The notes: generated by a model from the letters alone, not told the origin. DNA of 64,000 bases from Polaromonas sp. SP1 (GCF_003711205.1 NZ_CP031013.1:3514501-3578500); one strand, 5' to 3'; counted from the first letter of the stretch, positions 19,301-29,077 are shown. Numbers and translations are program-made.

Positions 19301-19590
19301 CGGGCGGCACAGCCCGAGTCACCAACTACACATACGACAACGCCGGCCAACTGACAGGCGTCACGCTGCCGGATGCAACAGTCATGAGCTACAGCTACAG
19401 CTACGACGCGGCGCACCGCCTGACGGGTGTGAACGATGCCAAAGGTAACTCCGTCACCTACAGCCTAGACAACATGGGCAACCGGACGGGCGAACAGGTC
19501 AAGGACCCCTCGGGCAACCTGCAAAGAAACATCATCCGCGTCTATGACGCACTGAACCGGGTCCAACAAGTTACGGGAGCGAGCAATTGA
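16309..19590 (+). CDS. RHS 'A' half protein A3 with LamG-like insert
   Basis: 1093 residues from the ATG at 16309, which has GGGAG upstream; an in-frame GTG at 16273 is less likely. Signal peptide about 1-50 with the core FVMLWLSLVLICFSAPANA. A short Cys-rich EGF-like stretch (SCPINSTLSGSSCTCEAGFA) precedes ANPIYPLTGVKKE near 196. YD repeats follow. A LamG/concanavalin-like insert lies at about 710-925 (ADFTIEAWVYV, NAWHHIALVKSG, YIDDVRITKGVARYSANFTP). Then NAVGHTVGDLQSITNAGGHV returns to the RHS pattern, and the protein ends VYDALNRVQQVTGASN. Its TGA overlaps a TTG in the -1 frame at 19587, and GGGAG lies seven bases before that TTG. B1 follows. Confidence 0.88.
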   Translation: MFLFIAGITSQRSGRRQNNFGGRLSGALGLFVMLWLSLVLICFSAPANASFPAAQTACTVSPCYLYRIQSSRPDPVGVFPHPTPDAACRNAIQWLNSIEPSNPVTYISSTETRCNYHWSYPDGSPSGTASPPIERSPAVPWPAYSCPINSTLSGSSCTCEAGFATHPLTPNSCVPVINVFGVNKTPPLGRCEFGIANPIYPLTGVKKEYISTGIGVGGLNLSLVYDTTLKIPANQADTASALVELSSFGALWKSSFHHRLLIATGATRALLSRGDGKVFNFIGNGAGVYTTDADNTHKLVSIAGGYRFTDVATGDQETYDSTGILQSLTRANGMVLSFSYTGKNLTRVQASDGRILRFSYTNNLITQIITPDGRTIVPAYDANRNLVSLTWQDGKVSQFLYENAAFPWALTGKIDENNARYATFIYDTQGRATTSEHAGGVERYSVSYIQAPTLVVTDAFNTATGVLSRQHSWQMPSGTTLELPNGQSSTVAAASVMGLPSVTSKSQPAGSGCAAATSTLSYDANGNIASEDDFNGQRSCFTNDLTRNLPTVAVEGLANTASCAAVLASNASLPTGSRKVSRQWHPDWSLTTKIAQPLKIITSIYNGQPDPFNSNAVASCAPVTATTPDGKPIAVLCKQVEQATTDADGSLGLAATPNVGVTQRVSTYTYDAFGRLLTSTDPMSRVTTYVYYGNSTDFTDPLISSDPNFESVVLLLHGDGINNSTVITDSSPVVKPVTVGGNAKVSTVQGKFGGTSMAFDGAGDYLSSANHDNFNLTSADFTIEAWVYVTALTAGTQAVVDKDGVSGTSYSQYQVGISPAGKMTAFLGNGNGVSPTGTVYTGTTTITLNAWHHIALVKSGSIFKGFLDGAQEWSAAAAPMYSGGKALLVGYLASGAAAQTFNGYIDDVRITKGVARYSANFTPPTTAFPNAGPVVDPNAVGHTVGDLQSITNAGGHVTQFTQYDRAGRLRQMVNSKGVVTDTAYTPRGWISSVTVTPPGGTARVTNYTYDNAGQLTGVTLPDATVMSYSYSYDAAHRLTGVNDAKGNSVTYSLDNMGNRTGEQVKDPSGNLQRNIIRVYDALNRVQQVTGASN

Positions 19591-19625
19591 ACACCACGAC
19601 GACCATCACTCAACGAGGAGCCAGC

Positions 19626-22337
19626 ATGAGCAGTCCCAGTCCTACCAGAGCGTTTACCGCGTGGCTAAGCCGCCTGGCGCTGTTCATCATCATGGCCCCG
19701 GCTGTTGCTCTTGCCGCCACCCCAACGACCACGGTGCTTTCCAGCAGCGCCGGTGCGGCCCCTGTAGGCCAAAGCATCACGCTGACGGCGACCGTTACAG
19801 GCGCCAGCCCGACGGGAACGGTCACCTTCAAGGACGGCGCAACGACGGTGGGCAGCGGTGCTATCACGGCCGGTGTTGCCACTTTGGGCACCAGCGCGTT
19901 GGCTCTGGGCAGCCACACCTTGATTGCTGAATACGCAGGTGACACCAATAACGACCCGTCAACATCAGCCGGTATCACTGTGGTCATCAACGTCGGCACT
20001 CCGACCTGGCAGTTCGGCTACGACGCCATGGGCCGACCGACGACCGTGCTGGACCCCAATGGGCTGGCCAGCTACACCTACTACGACAGCCTGGGTCGTC
20101 CCATCCAGACCCAGCAGCCGGCCAACACCGGCAGCACCACGCCGACCACCACCAGCTTTGCCTACAACGCCCGCGATGACCTAACTCAGGTCACCGACCC
20201 GCGCAGCCTCAATACCAGCTACACGCCCAACGGCCTGGGTGACGTCACCACCCAGACCAGCCCTGATACGGGCGCCAGCCAGTACACCTACGACGCCAAC
20301 GGCAACGTTCTGACAAAGACCGACGCCAGAGGCAAGCTGACTCAGTACACCTACGACAACCTGGACCGCCTGAAGCGTGTCCAGTACCCCACAGGCACAG
20401 ATACCCTGATTGAATACGATGGCGGTAGCACCCCTACGCCTGCTGCAGTGGGTGAGCTCACCAAGATCACAGATGCCAGTGGCCAGGCCGTCTACACCTA
20501 TGACAGCATGGGTCGCAAAACGGGCAAGACCCAGACCACAGGAGCCAAGACCTTCACGGTCGGCTACACCTGGGGCGACACGGGTACAGCGCTGGACAAG
20601 CTGACCGCGATCACCTACCCGAGCGGAACAAAGATCAACTACAGCTACAACGCCTATGGCGATGTATCCGGAATCACGGTCAACCCACCCAATGCGAATG
20701 GCGTGGGCACCAATACCGGAACCAGCCTGCCGATGATCAGCGCCATCACCCAGAACGCTGAAAGCAAGCTTACCGGCTGGACCTGGGCCAGCGCCAAGAC
20801 GCAGGCCATTGCGTATGACGGCAATGGCGAAATAGCGGCGTACAACCTGGGCGATTCAACGGGTACTGGATCAGCAGCAGGCATCCGCCGCACCGTCACC
20901 CGTGACAGTGCAGGGCGCATCACTGGCTATACGCATATCAGCAATGGCACAGCCGTACCCGCGCTGGACCAAAGCTTTGGCTATGACAACCTGAACCGCC
21001 TCATCAGCGCCACCCAAAACGGCACGGCCATTCAATACAGCTACGACGCCACTGGCAACCGCACGGCCAAGGCAGTGAGCGGAACCAGCTATCCAAACAC
21101 CATCTCGGCAACCAGCAACAAGCTGACCCAGATGCAAGACGTTGGCGGCGCGGCGACTGTCGTGCATGACGCGGTCGGCAATATCACGAGTGACGGCACC
21201 GATACCTATACCTATAGTGACCGGGGCAGACTGGCCACGATGACCAATGCGGGCGGCACGGTCACCTACAGCTACAACGCGCTGGAGCTGCGGGTTGGCA
21301 AAACAGGCCCTACCGCACTGGTACCAACGGGGGCCACCTACTACGTCTATGACGAGTCGGGAAAGCTGCTCGGGGAGTACGACGCCAACGGGACGCCGCT
21401 GTATGAAACCATCTACTTGGGCAGTCCGGTGGGGGTGGTGAAGCAGTCGGGTACGGCAGCAGGAAACGATATTGCGATAAACCTTTACAACGTCTCGACT
21501 GACCAAATCGGTGCGCCACGAATCATCACACGCCAATCGGATGAGGCGGTCGTGTGGCGTTGGGATTCGGCTGAAGCGTTTGGTGCAACCGCGCCGGATC
21601 AAAACCCCAGCAGCCTGGGTGTCTTCAGCTTCAATCAGCGACTTCCGGGGCAGGTGTTTGACTCGGAGAGCGGGCTGTTCCAGAACTGGAATCGAGAGTA
21701 CAACCCACGCATCGGGCGGTATATGCAGTCTGATCCGATTGGGCTTGAGGGAGGTATAAATACCTTTGCTTATGTTGGTGGGAATCCGCTCAACGTAATA
21801 GATCCCCAGGGGTTGAATATGGTCATGGCCGCCAATAGAGCGGCGGCGTGGGTCCAAAGTGCCTACTACCGTTTTGGCCCTGTTATTACGGAACTCGTCG
21901 CCGGTGCCTCGGGCGTCAATGGCACAGTGGCCGCGCCGATGAGTCCGTTGGTTGCGCAAATTCCGACGACAGTGTCGCGCATGACACCGGTTGCACGGGC
22001 TGTTGCTGAAGGGGTTGAGTCCGGGGCATTTTGTCCCGCAAGGGAGGTAGCTCCGCTATGGTCGGCAACCAAGAGCAAGTCAGCCGTTGAAAATGCGTTC
22101 GGACATTGGCAAAAGCATGCATCCGAGTTTCCCGAACTAGCTAATGCCAAGCAGTACGCGGAGACAGCAAAATCTTTGGTTTCTAACCCACCAGCTAGCG
22201 CATTTACTAAGGCGCGGGGTGCTGAAACCTTGGTCTACGATCCACTTACCAATACTTTTGCTGTACAAGGTGTGAGCGGTGCTCCAAAGACCATGTTCCG
22301 CCCCATGGATGGAATCAACTACTGGAACAAACAATGA
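19626..22337 (+). CDS. RHS 'B' half protein B1 with Ig-like domain, RHS core and variable tip
   Basis: 903 residues from the ATG at 19626, which has GAGGAG upstream; an in-frame TTG at 19587 overlaps the A3 stop. Signal peptide about 1-31 (RLALFIIMAPAVALAA). Residues about 33-123 are a bacterial Ig-like repeat (GQSITLTATVTGASPTGTVT). YD repeats run to about 665, then the RHS core [31 protein letters not shown] and IDPQGL (about 669-728), where RHS toxins self-cleave. A pre-tip region shared with B3 (VMAANRAAAWVQSAYYRF, GVESGAFC) is followed by the unique tip, about 800-903: FGHWQKHASEFPEL, YAETAKSL, LVYDPLTNTFAV, KTMFRPMDG. The H-x-x-K-H and T-x-F-x-P pattern recalls RNase-type toxin tips, but I cannot name the family. 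Confidence 0.87.
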   Translation: MSSPSPTRAFTAWLSRLALFIIMAPAVALAATPTTTVLSSSAGAAPVGQSITLTATVTGASPTGTVTFKDGATTVGSGAITAGVATLGTSALALGSHTLIAEYAGDTNNDPSTSAGITVVINVGTPTWQFGYDAMGRPTTVLDPNGLASYTYYDSLGRPIQTQQPANTGSTTPTTTSFAYNARDDLTQVTDPRSLNTSYTPNGLGDVTTQTSPDTGASQYTYDANGNVLTKTDARGKLTQYTYDNLDRLKRVQYPTGTDTLIEYDGGSTPTPAAVGELTKITDASGQAVYTYDSMGRKTGKTQTTGAKTFTVGYTWGDTGTALDKLTAITYPSGTKINYSYNAYGDVSGITVNPPNANGVGTNTGTSLPMISAITQNAESKLTGWTWASAKTQAIAYDGNGEIAAYNLGDSTGTGSAAGIRRTVTRDSAGRITGYTHISNGTAVPALDQSFGYDNLNRLISATQNGTAIQYSYDATGNRTAKAVSGTSYPNTISATSNKLTQMQDVGGAATVVHDAVGNITSDGTDTYTYSDRGRLATMTNAGGTVTYSYNALELRVGKTGPTALVPTGATYYVYDESGKLLGEYDANGTPLYETIYLGSPVGVVKQSGTAAGNDIAINLYNVSTDQIGAPRIITRQSDEAVVWRWDSAEAFGATAPDQNPSSLGVFSFNQRLPGQVFDSESGLFQNWNREYNPRIGRYMQSDPIGLEGGINTFAYVGGNPLNVIDPQGLNMVMAANRAAAWVQSAYYRFGPVITELVAGASGVNGTVAAPMSPLVAQIPTTVSRMTPVARAVAEGVESGAFCPAREVAPLWSATKSKSAVENAFGHWQKHASEFPELANAKQYAETAKSLVSNPPASAFTKARGAETLVYDPLTNTFAVQGVSGAPKTMFRPMDGINYWNKQ

Positions 22338-22534
22338 ACATGCCATTAGCAGAACAACGCAACCCGTGCCCGTGCTGTGGGCAACACACATTAGATGACG
22401 TCGGCGCATTTGAGATTTGTGAAGTGTGTGGCTGGGAGGATGATCCGGTTCAATCCGCCGACCCTAACTATGCTGGCGGTGCCAACAAAGAGAGCTTGAA
22501 CGAAGCAAGGAGAAAATGGCAAGCGAAGCAGTGA
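22334..22534 (+). CDS. CPCC-type Cys-rich small protein, candidate immunity protein for B1
   Basis: 66 residues. Starts at an ATG overlapping the B1 stop (ATGA). Contains NPCPCCGQHTL and CEVCGWEDDPVQSADPN, the signature of the small Cys-rich CPCC family: two C-x-x-C-type pairs likely to bind zinc and a conserved W-E-D-D. No signal peptide, so cytoplasmic. A small gene coupled directly to the end of a polymorphic toxin gene is normally its immunity gene; the pairing is inference. Confidence 0.75.
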   Translation: MNMPLAEQRNPCPCCGQHTLDDVGAFEICEVCGWEDDPVQSADPNYAGGANKESLNEARRKWQAKQ

Positions 22535-22561
22535 TTCCTTGCGGTTAAATTTCTCTGAGGG

Positions 22562-22683
22562 TTGCCTGGTCAGGTGTTTGATGCTGAGAGTGGACTGGTT
22601 TAGAACTGGAACCGGGAGTACAACCCACGTATCGGGCGGTACATGCAGTCGGATCCAAGTGGGCTTCAGGGGGGCATCAATAC
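22562..22683 (+). pseudogene. Orphan RHS-core fragment R1
   Basis: Translates as the end of a B gene: LPGQVFDAESGLV, a TAG in place of the Gln codon, then [18 protein letters not shown] and SGLQGGINT, where it stops abruptly at the inverted-repeat element that begins at 22684. It has no start and an in-frame stop. It is the relic of a displaced toxin cassette downstream of imm1, as described for rhs and cdi loci where old tips accumulate behind the current one. Confidence 0.8.
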
Positions 22684-22751
22684 TGTTGAATTTCGCTGAA
22701 GCTTGACCCCCCAACGGCCCTAACTGGGTCAGATTTCGATGAAATTCAACA
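22684..22751. repeat. 68 bp inverted-repeat element (copy 1)
   Basis: The left arm begins TGTTGAATTTCGCTGAAGC and runs to TTGACCC; the right arm, read in reverse complement, begins TGTTGAATTTCATCGAAAT and runs to CTGACCC. The arms match at about 20 of 26 positions. The two arms are separated by about 14 bases with no gene. Related arms recur at 32164, 32288, 42020 and 42203. They resemble the terminal repeats of IS21-family insertion sequences with the interior gone, or a miniature element derived from one. Confidence 0.6.
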
Positions 22752-22915
22752 GAGCGTGAGCCGAATCCAGCAAGCACTGGAGCGGGCAACTGAAGAATGT
22801 CATGAAAGCATCTTGCTCCAGACATGAGTCGGGGCCGCCGTACAACCAGGCAAAGCTTCCAGGACCGCCCTGACGGAAGGGCGTTTCCTGAATATATAAA
22901 ACAAGGGGAGAGTCA
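22752..22915. promoter_or_regulatory. Leader region of the A4 operon
   Basis: 164 bases between the repeat element and the GTG of A4, with no coding sign. The stretch just before the gene is AT-rich (TGAATATATAAAAC) and is followed by GGGGAG six to eight bases before the GTG. A promoter for the second operon is likely here, but I cannot fix its boxes. Confidence 0.35.
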
Positions 22916-25823
22916 GTGGCCTATTTTCGTGCAGTAGCGTTCCTGGGGCTGCTTGGCGCATCTTCATGCGCCATAGCAATAACGTGCAGTGAGCTGGAAA
23001 CATCGCTAAGAAGCATTGCCAAGGCGAAGTCCGATGCGGAGCACATTAATGTTGTTAATTGCTTGTCCGCTGACCCCAGTGGTTACTACTGCGGGTCAGA
23101 GATTGCACATGCTCTCGAGAGCCGGGAATTGAATGGAACACTGGAGCGGCGTATCAGATACAACTACTCCGGGCCGCCATCGACAGGTGCAGTTGCTTTC
23201 GTGTCATACACGCAATGGCAGAGTTGTGTATTTACTCAGCCGCCCCTGATGTGCCCTAGAGGTGACTTTGAGTCATCCCCTCCGTCTCCTGACGGAACCG
23301 AAGTGGGCCACCCCATCATCCCTGCTACTGGCGAGAAAGTGCTGGATCACGCTGACCACCTTGGCTCTGGCGCCGATGCTTTAAGCCTGATCAGAAATTA
23401 CAGAAGCAGCCGGGTTGTAGGCATGGTGACGGGGCCGGGTGCAGCGGGTCTGGGGCACCCATGGTCGCATAACCATGCCATCTTTCTCGATCAAATTGGC
23501 GAAGCCAACACCGCAGGGAGCACCGCCACCATCAAAATGGGAGACGGCAGTGTCCGTGCATTCGGTTGGGACGTGGCCGGCAACAGCTGGAGCCCAGCCA
23601 ACAGCGCCGACACCCTGACAGCCAACGCAACCGGGCTGCTCTACAAACACCTGGACGATGACTCGCTGTGGCAGTTTGACCCAGCAGGCAAGCTACTGAC
23701 AGTCACCCAAAGAAACGGCTGGATCACCACTTACACCTACAGCACCGTCAGCACGCCGCCGGCCACAGCTCCCACGGCAGGCTTGCTCCTGACGGTCAGC
23801 AACCATTTCGGCCGCACCCTAGGTTTCAGATACAACGCATCCGGTCAGCTGATCAGCACCACCTCACCTGACGCACGGGTTACCAGTTACGGGTACGACA
23901 GTACGAGCGCCACCGGTCGGCTGGTCACAGTGAGCTATCCCGGCATCACGGGTGGGGTGGCCAGCAAGACCTACCTCTACGAGAACGCCACGTTCCCCCA
24001 ACTGCTGACCGGTGTCATTGATGAAAAGGGAGTTCGGCTGGCCACCTATGCTTACGACGGTCAGGGCCGCGGCATCAGCACCCAGCACGCAGGGGGGGGC
24101 CGATCTGCACACCATCAGCTACGGCACAGGCGCGGCTACCGTGACCGACCCCCTGGGCACGCAGCGCACCTACACCTACGGCACCGCCAAGGGCCAACTT
24201 GCCGTCACCGGTGCCGACAAGCCTGGCGGCACCGGAAACGTCTCGGCAGCCAGCCGGGTGCAAGACACCCATGGCTTTGTGACGCAGGAGACCGACTTTC
24301 TGGGCATCAACACCATGTACACCTGGGACATCAACCGGCGGCTGCCCTTGACAGTTACCAGAGCCGCCGCCTTGCCCGAAGTGCAAACGACCACAACCCA
24401 GTGGCATGCCACCTACAGGCTGCCTGTGCTGGTCACTGAGGCCGGGAAAACCACCGCCTACACCTATGACAACGCAGGCAGGATGTTGACCCGGAGCCTG
24501 ACCGACACCGCCACCAATGTGACCCGTACCGACACCTGGACCTACAACGCTCAAGGACAGATCGCGACTGTCACACCACCCAGTGGTGCCGTGGCAAGTA
24601 CCTATGGTTATTACAACGACACCAGCTTCCCGGGTACTCCGGCGCCTGGATCGTTTGATCCGAACATGGCATCGGTCAGCTTGCTTTTGCACGCAGATGG
24701 CGCCAATGGAGGCATATCGTTCACCGATAGCAGCCTGGTTCCCAAAACCATCACAAGGGGTGGCAACGCCGTCACAAGCACGGCGCAGAGCAGGTTTGGC
24801 GGCTCGGCGATTGCTTTGAATGGCGCGGCGGGGTACTTGTCAACATCCTCCGGTACGAGCTTCGATGTTGGACTCGGGGACTTCACCGTCGAGACCTGGT
24901 ACTACGCCAACGCCGCGACGACGAACCACCAGGCCCTCTTCACCATTGGCAATCCCGCCAACTACACTGCTGCCGGGCTGAGCCTGGGCATCCATCACCT
25001 GGGAACCTCAGGCAAGTTGACTGCCTTCATCTATGGCGCCACCCAGTACACCAGCGTTGAATCTGCGGGCGCTCTGGCGGTCAATAGCTGGCACCATATC
25101 GCCTTCGTGCGAAAGAACGGCGTTCTTTCCCTGTACCTCAATGGGGTATCGCAAGGCTCAGTCAACGCAAACTTTGCCGCCAACGCGTCAAGCACGGGCT
25201 GGATGCTGTCTGTGGGACGTTATTCCAATGAATCTCCTCGGTACGTCAACGGATTTCTTGACGACTTCCGTTTCACCAAGGGTGTTGCAAGGTATAGCGC
25301 CAATTTCACTCCGCCAGCTGAAGCGTTTCCTGACACAGCGGTGCCGCCAATAGACCCCAACGCCCTTGGTCATACAGCAGGCGATCTGCAAAGCCTGACG
25401 AATGCGGCGGGCCACGTCACCCACTTCACGCTGTACGACAGGGCAGGGCGCGTGCGTCAGATAGTTGACCCCAAAGGCGTAGTCACGGACACCGTGTACA
25501 CGCCAAGAGGCTGGATCAGCAGTGTGACGGTGACGCCGCCAGGCGGAGTTGCCCGGACCACGAGCTACACCTACGACAACGCCGGTCAATTGGCGGGAGT
25601 TGTTTTACCCGATACCACAACCATGAGCTACAGCTACGACGCTGCACACCGGCTGACGGGTGTGACTGACGCCAAAGGCAACTCAGTCACTTACACGCTT
25701 GATGCGATGGGCAACCGGACGGGCGAGCAAGTCAAAGACCCCTCGAGCAAGCTGCAAAGAAACATCACCCGCGTTTATGACGCCCTGAACCGGGTTCAGC
25801 AAATTATTGGAGCGATTAATTGA
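22916..25823 (+). pseudogene. RHS 'A' half protein A4 with LamG-like insert, frameshifted at a G8 tract
   Basis: GTG start with GGGGAG upstream. Signal peptide about 1-22 (LGLLGASSCAIAI), Cys-containing N-terminus (CSELETSLRS, YYCGSEIAHAL), GHPIIPATGEKVL near 132, then YD repeats without the TEYRY insert of A1/A2. At 24092-24099 a run of eight G breaks the frame: the first frame ends near 24439 in nonsense, while the A-type sequence (GGADLHTISYG, TVTDPLGTQRTY) continues in another frame. Seven G would restore QHAGGADLH. The second part carries a LamG-like insert (24660-25325; LGDFTVETWYY, NSWHHIAFVRKNG) and ends VYDALNRVQQIIGAIN at 25823. It may be a true pseudogene, a phase-variable gene or a sequencing error. 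Confidence 0.8.
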
Positions 25824-28800
25824 ATACGGCTTTCATCTATCGTCTCACGTTAAGCACGATACACGCTATCTTGTTCTGTTTATTGCCTCTAACTTTTGCA
25901 ATCTGGCTTTGCATGGCATCGACACCTGCACACGCCGCATTCCCTGCGGCGCAGACGAGCCCTGGCTGTACAGTGGTGGCGCCCTGTTATGTACGCGAGT
26001 ACTCGACGAGTTTTTTGGGGGTGTGGTTTCGTAATCAGTTAGAAGCCTGCCAAACATTTGTCGGGGTTTATGGCAGGACTGGACCGGGAGAGACAATACT
26101 TGCCGTTACTAGGGTTTTAGATACCTATGGGCATTGCGAAGTCTTGGTTCAGTACTCAGGAGGGCAGGCACTTACTGGTCTAGGTGTCGCTGTTCGAACT
26201 GTTGATATCGGAATTGTGCCGCCTTCGTATAGCTGCCCCGACAACAAAAGCAAGCTTTCTGGAACGAACTGCACTTGCAAGCTAGAGGAAGGTTATGTCC
26301 AGCCAGAGGGGCAGAACTTCTGCGCGAAACTCAAAGAGATCGACGCGACTAAGCCGCCTCTGGATTGCAAATTTCCAAAGGTTGGCAACCCGATCTATCC
26401 ACTAACAGGCAGCAAGGTCGAGCAAGTGGCGACAGGGATTGAGATAGGCAACCTGGCTCTGAGCCTCACGTACGACACCGCATCCAAAACCCCTGGCTCC
26501 ATCTCTTCCGCATACAACCATCTGCCTGCCTTTGGCGAATTGTGGTTCACCAACCTGCACCGCAAGCTCAATATCTCGCCCACTCTCCAGACTGCCGTTC
26601 TGTCGCGCGGCGACGGCCGCCTGCTGAGCTTCACCGGGAATGGCGCAGGCGTCTTTAGCGCCGCCGCCAACCGCAACGAAACCCTGGTGGCTGTGACTGG
26701 GGGCTACCGCTTTACCGACATCGTGGGAGGGATCCAGGAGCTGTACAACAGCACCGGCCAGCTCACCAGCCTGGCCACCTCTCACGGGCAAACTCTGAGC
26801 TTCACCTACGTAGCCGATGACCTCACAGCCATCCAGAGCGGCGATGGCAAGGTCCTCCGGTTCAGCTATGCCAACGCCGCCAACGGCGACCGACGCATCA
26901 CCCAGATTACCGACCCCACCGGAAGCACCGTAAGCGCGGCCTATGACAGTGCCGGTAACTTGGCCACCTTGACTTGGCAAGACAGCAAGGTGCGTCAGTT
27001 TCTGTACGAGAACACCAGCTTCCCCTGGGCCTTGACCGGCGTCAAAGACGAGAACAACAGCCGCTACTCCACCTTCGGCTACGACGGCGCAGGGCGAGCC
27101 ATCTCCACCGAATACACCGGCGGCGTCAATCGCTACAGCGTGAGCTACGGCCAAGCCCCTTCAGTCTCGGTCGTGGACAGTTACGACGCCGCCACCAACG
27201 TTCTAAGCCGAGCCCGTAGCTGGCAAATGCCCGCCAGCCCTGTGCTTACTACCCCCACCGGCAGCACAGCCGACATGGGCGTGCAAGACCAGTTTGGCAT
27301 GCCCGCCCTGACCACCATGAGCCAGCCTGCTGGCTCGGGCTGCGCGGCGGCAACCAGCAGCATGGCCTACGACGCGAACGGCAACATTGCCAGCAAAGAC
27401 GATTTCACCCAAAAACGGAGCTGCTACGCCTACAACAGCAAGAACCAGCCCATCACTACCGTGGACGGCCTGGCCAATACCGTGGACTGCGCCAGCGTGC
27501 TAGCTACCAACGCCAGCTTGCCGGCAGGCAGCCGCAAGGTGAACACGCAGTACCACCCCGACTGGAGCTTGGCTACTAAAGCCGCGCAGCCCTTGAGTCT
27601 TACTACCAGTATCTACAACGGCCAGCCTGATCCGTTCAACAGCAACGCTTTGGCCAGCTGCGCGCCAGTCGCTGCAACAATGCCAGACGGTAAACCTATT
27701 GCGGTGTTGTGCAAGCAAGTCGAGCAAGTCACTACAGATGCCGACGGCCATATTGGGCTGGCCGCCACGCTGGATGCCGGTGTCACGCAGCGCGTTTCAA
27801 GCTTTACCTATGACGCCATGGGGCGAGTACTCACCAGCACCGATCCGCTGAACCGTGTCGCAAGCTATGCCTACTACAGCAATTCAACGGACTTCTCCGA
27901 TCCTTTGGGCATTTCCGATGCGACTTTTGATTCGGTGAGCCTTCTGCTGCATGGAGATGGGATCAATAACTCTACCGTCATCACAGACAGCAGCCCGGTG
28001 GTCAAGCCCGTGACAGTTGGAGGCAATGCCAAGGTCAGCACGGTGCAAGGGAAATTCGGTGGGACATCAATGGCTTTTGATGGTGCAGGCGACTACCTGA
28101 GTAGCGCGAACCACGATAACTTCAACCTTACTTCGGCGGATTTCACAATTGAGGCATGGGTGTACGTGACCGCTCTAACAGCTGGAACTCAAGCGGTAGT
28201 AGACAAAGACGGGGTTTCCGGAACAAGTTATTCGCAGTACCAAGTGGGAATTTCACCTGCAGGAAAAATGACTGCATTCCTTGGGAATGGAAATGGAGTC
28301 TCTCCGACCGGCACCGTCTACACGGGGACAACCACCATTACGCTTAACGCATGGCACCATCTCGCCGTTGTCAAGAGTGGATCAATCTTCAAAGGTTTTT
28401 TGGATGGTGCGCAAGAATGGTCCGCGGCGGCGGCACCCATGTATAGCGGCGGAAAGGCTTTGCTCGTTGGATACCTTGCATCAGGGGCGGCCGCACAGAC
28501 GTTCAACGGGTACATCGATGACGTGCGCATTACCAAAGGCGTGGCCCGGTACTCGGCCAACTTCACCCCTCCAACGACGGCGTTTCCGAATGCTGGGCCG
28601 GTTGTTGACCCAAATGCCGTCGGCCACACGGTTGGCGATCTGCAGTCGATCACAAACGCAGGCGGTCACGTCACGCAGTTCACGCAGTACGACAGAGCGG
28701 GGCGAGTGCGCCAGATGGTCGACCCCAAAGGAGTTGTGACCGATACCAGCTACACCCCTCGAGGCTGGATCAGCAGCGTGACGGTGACGCCGCCGGGCGG

Positions 28801-29077
28801 AGTCGCCCGAACCGCGACCTACACCTACGACCACGCAGGCCAGCTGACAGGCGTCACGCTGCCGGACACAACAACCATGAGCTACAGCTATGACGCAGCA
28901 CACCGCTTGACGGGTGTGGCTGACGCTAAAGGGAACTCCGTTCTCTACACGCTAGACAACATGGGCAACAAGACAGGCGAGCAGGTCAAAGACCCGTCGG
29001 GCAACCTGCAAATAAACATCACCCGCGTCTATGACGCACTGAACCGGGTCCAACAAGTTACGGGAGCGAGCAATTGA
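25820..29077 (+). CDS. RHS 'A' half protein A5 with LamG-like insert
   Basis: 1085 residues. A TTG start overlaps the A4 stop, with GGAG seven bases upstream, and the signal peptide follows at once (ILFCLLPLTFAIWLCMASTPAHA, about 1-40), so this TTG is credible. A Cys-rich stretch (YSCPDNKSKLSGTNCTCK) precedes GNPIYPLTGSKVE near 188. YD repeats, then a LamG-like insert at about 703-918, almost identical in DNA to that of A3 (27949 onward against 18456 onward, with few differences). Ends VYDALNRVQQVTGASN. Its stop overlaps the TTG at 29074 that opens B2. Confidence 0.87.
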   Translation: MNTAFIYRLTLSTIHAILFCLLPLTFAIWLCMASTPAHAAFPAAQTSPGCTVVAPCYVREYSTSFLGVWFRNQLEACQTFVGVYGRTGPGETILAVTRVLDTYGHCEVLVQYSGGQALTGLGVAVRTVDIGIVPPSYSCPDNKSKLSGTNCTCKLEEGYVQPEGQNFCAKLKEIDATKPPLDCKFPKVGNPIYPLTGSKVEQVATGIEIGNLALSLTYDTASKTPGSISSAYNHLPAFGELWFTNLHRKLNISPTLQTAVLSRGDGRLLSFTGNGAGVFSAAANRNETLVAVTGGYRFTDIVGGIQELYNSTGQLTSLATSHGQTLSFTYVADDLTAIQSGDGKVLRFSYANAANGDRRITQITDPTGSTVSAAYDSAGNLATLTWQDSKVRQFLYENTSFPWALTGVKDENNSRYSTFGYDGAGRAISTEYTGGVNRYSVSYGQAPSVSVVDSYDAATNVLSRARSWQMPASPVLTTPTGSTADMGVQDQFGMPALTTMSQPAGSGCAAATSSMAYDANGNIASKDDFTQKRSCYAYNSKNQPITTVDGLANTVDCASVLATNASLPAGSRKVNTQYHPDWSLATKAAQPLSLTTSIYNGQPDPFNSNALASCAPVAATMPDGKPIAVLCKQVEQVTTDADGHIGLAATLDAGVTQRVSSFTYDAMGRVLTSTDPLNRVASYAYYSNSTDFSDPLGISDATFDSVSLLLHGDGINNSTVITDSSPVVKPVTVGGNAKVSTVQGKFGGTSMAFDGAGDYLSSANHDNFNLTSADFTIEAWVYVTALTAGTQAVVDKDGVSGTSYSQYQVGISPAGKMTAFLGNGNGVSPTGTVYTGTTTITLNAWHHLAVVKSGSIFKGFLDGAQEWSAAAAPMYSGGKALLVGYLASGAAAQTFNGYIDDVRITKGVARYSANFTPPTTAFPNAGPVVDPNAVGHTVGDLQSITNAGGHVTQFTQYDRAGRVRQMVDPKGVVTDTSYTPRGWISSVTVTPPGGVARTATYTYDHAGQLTGVTLPDTTTMSYSYDAAHRLTGVADAKGNSVLYTLDNMGNKTGEQVKDPSGNLQINITRVYDALNRVQQVTGASN

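Noticed and set aside
19582..19592. Programmed -1 frameshift fusing A to B proteins
   Set aside because: B lies in the -1 frame of A and the two overlap, but there is no slippery heptamer, a ribosome site precedes the B start, and B has its own signal peptide, which would be buried in a fusion.
20871..21959. Long minus-strand frames opposite the RHS genes (here and at 39055-40386, 12458-13354 and others)
   Set aside because: They are antisense shadows that repeat wherever the RHS sequence repeats, with His/Arg/Val-biased composition and no ribosome sites.
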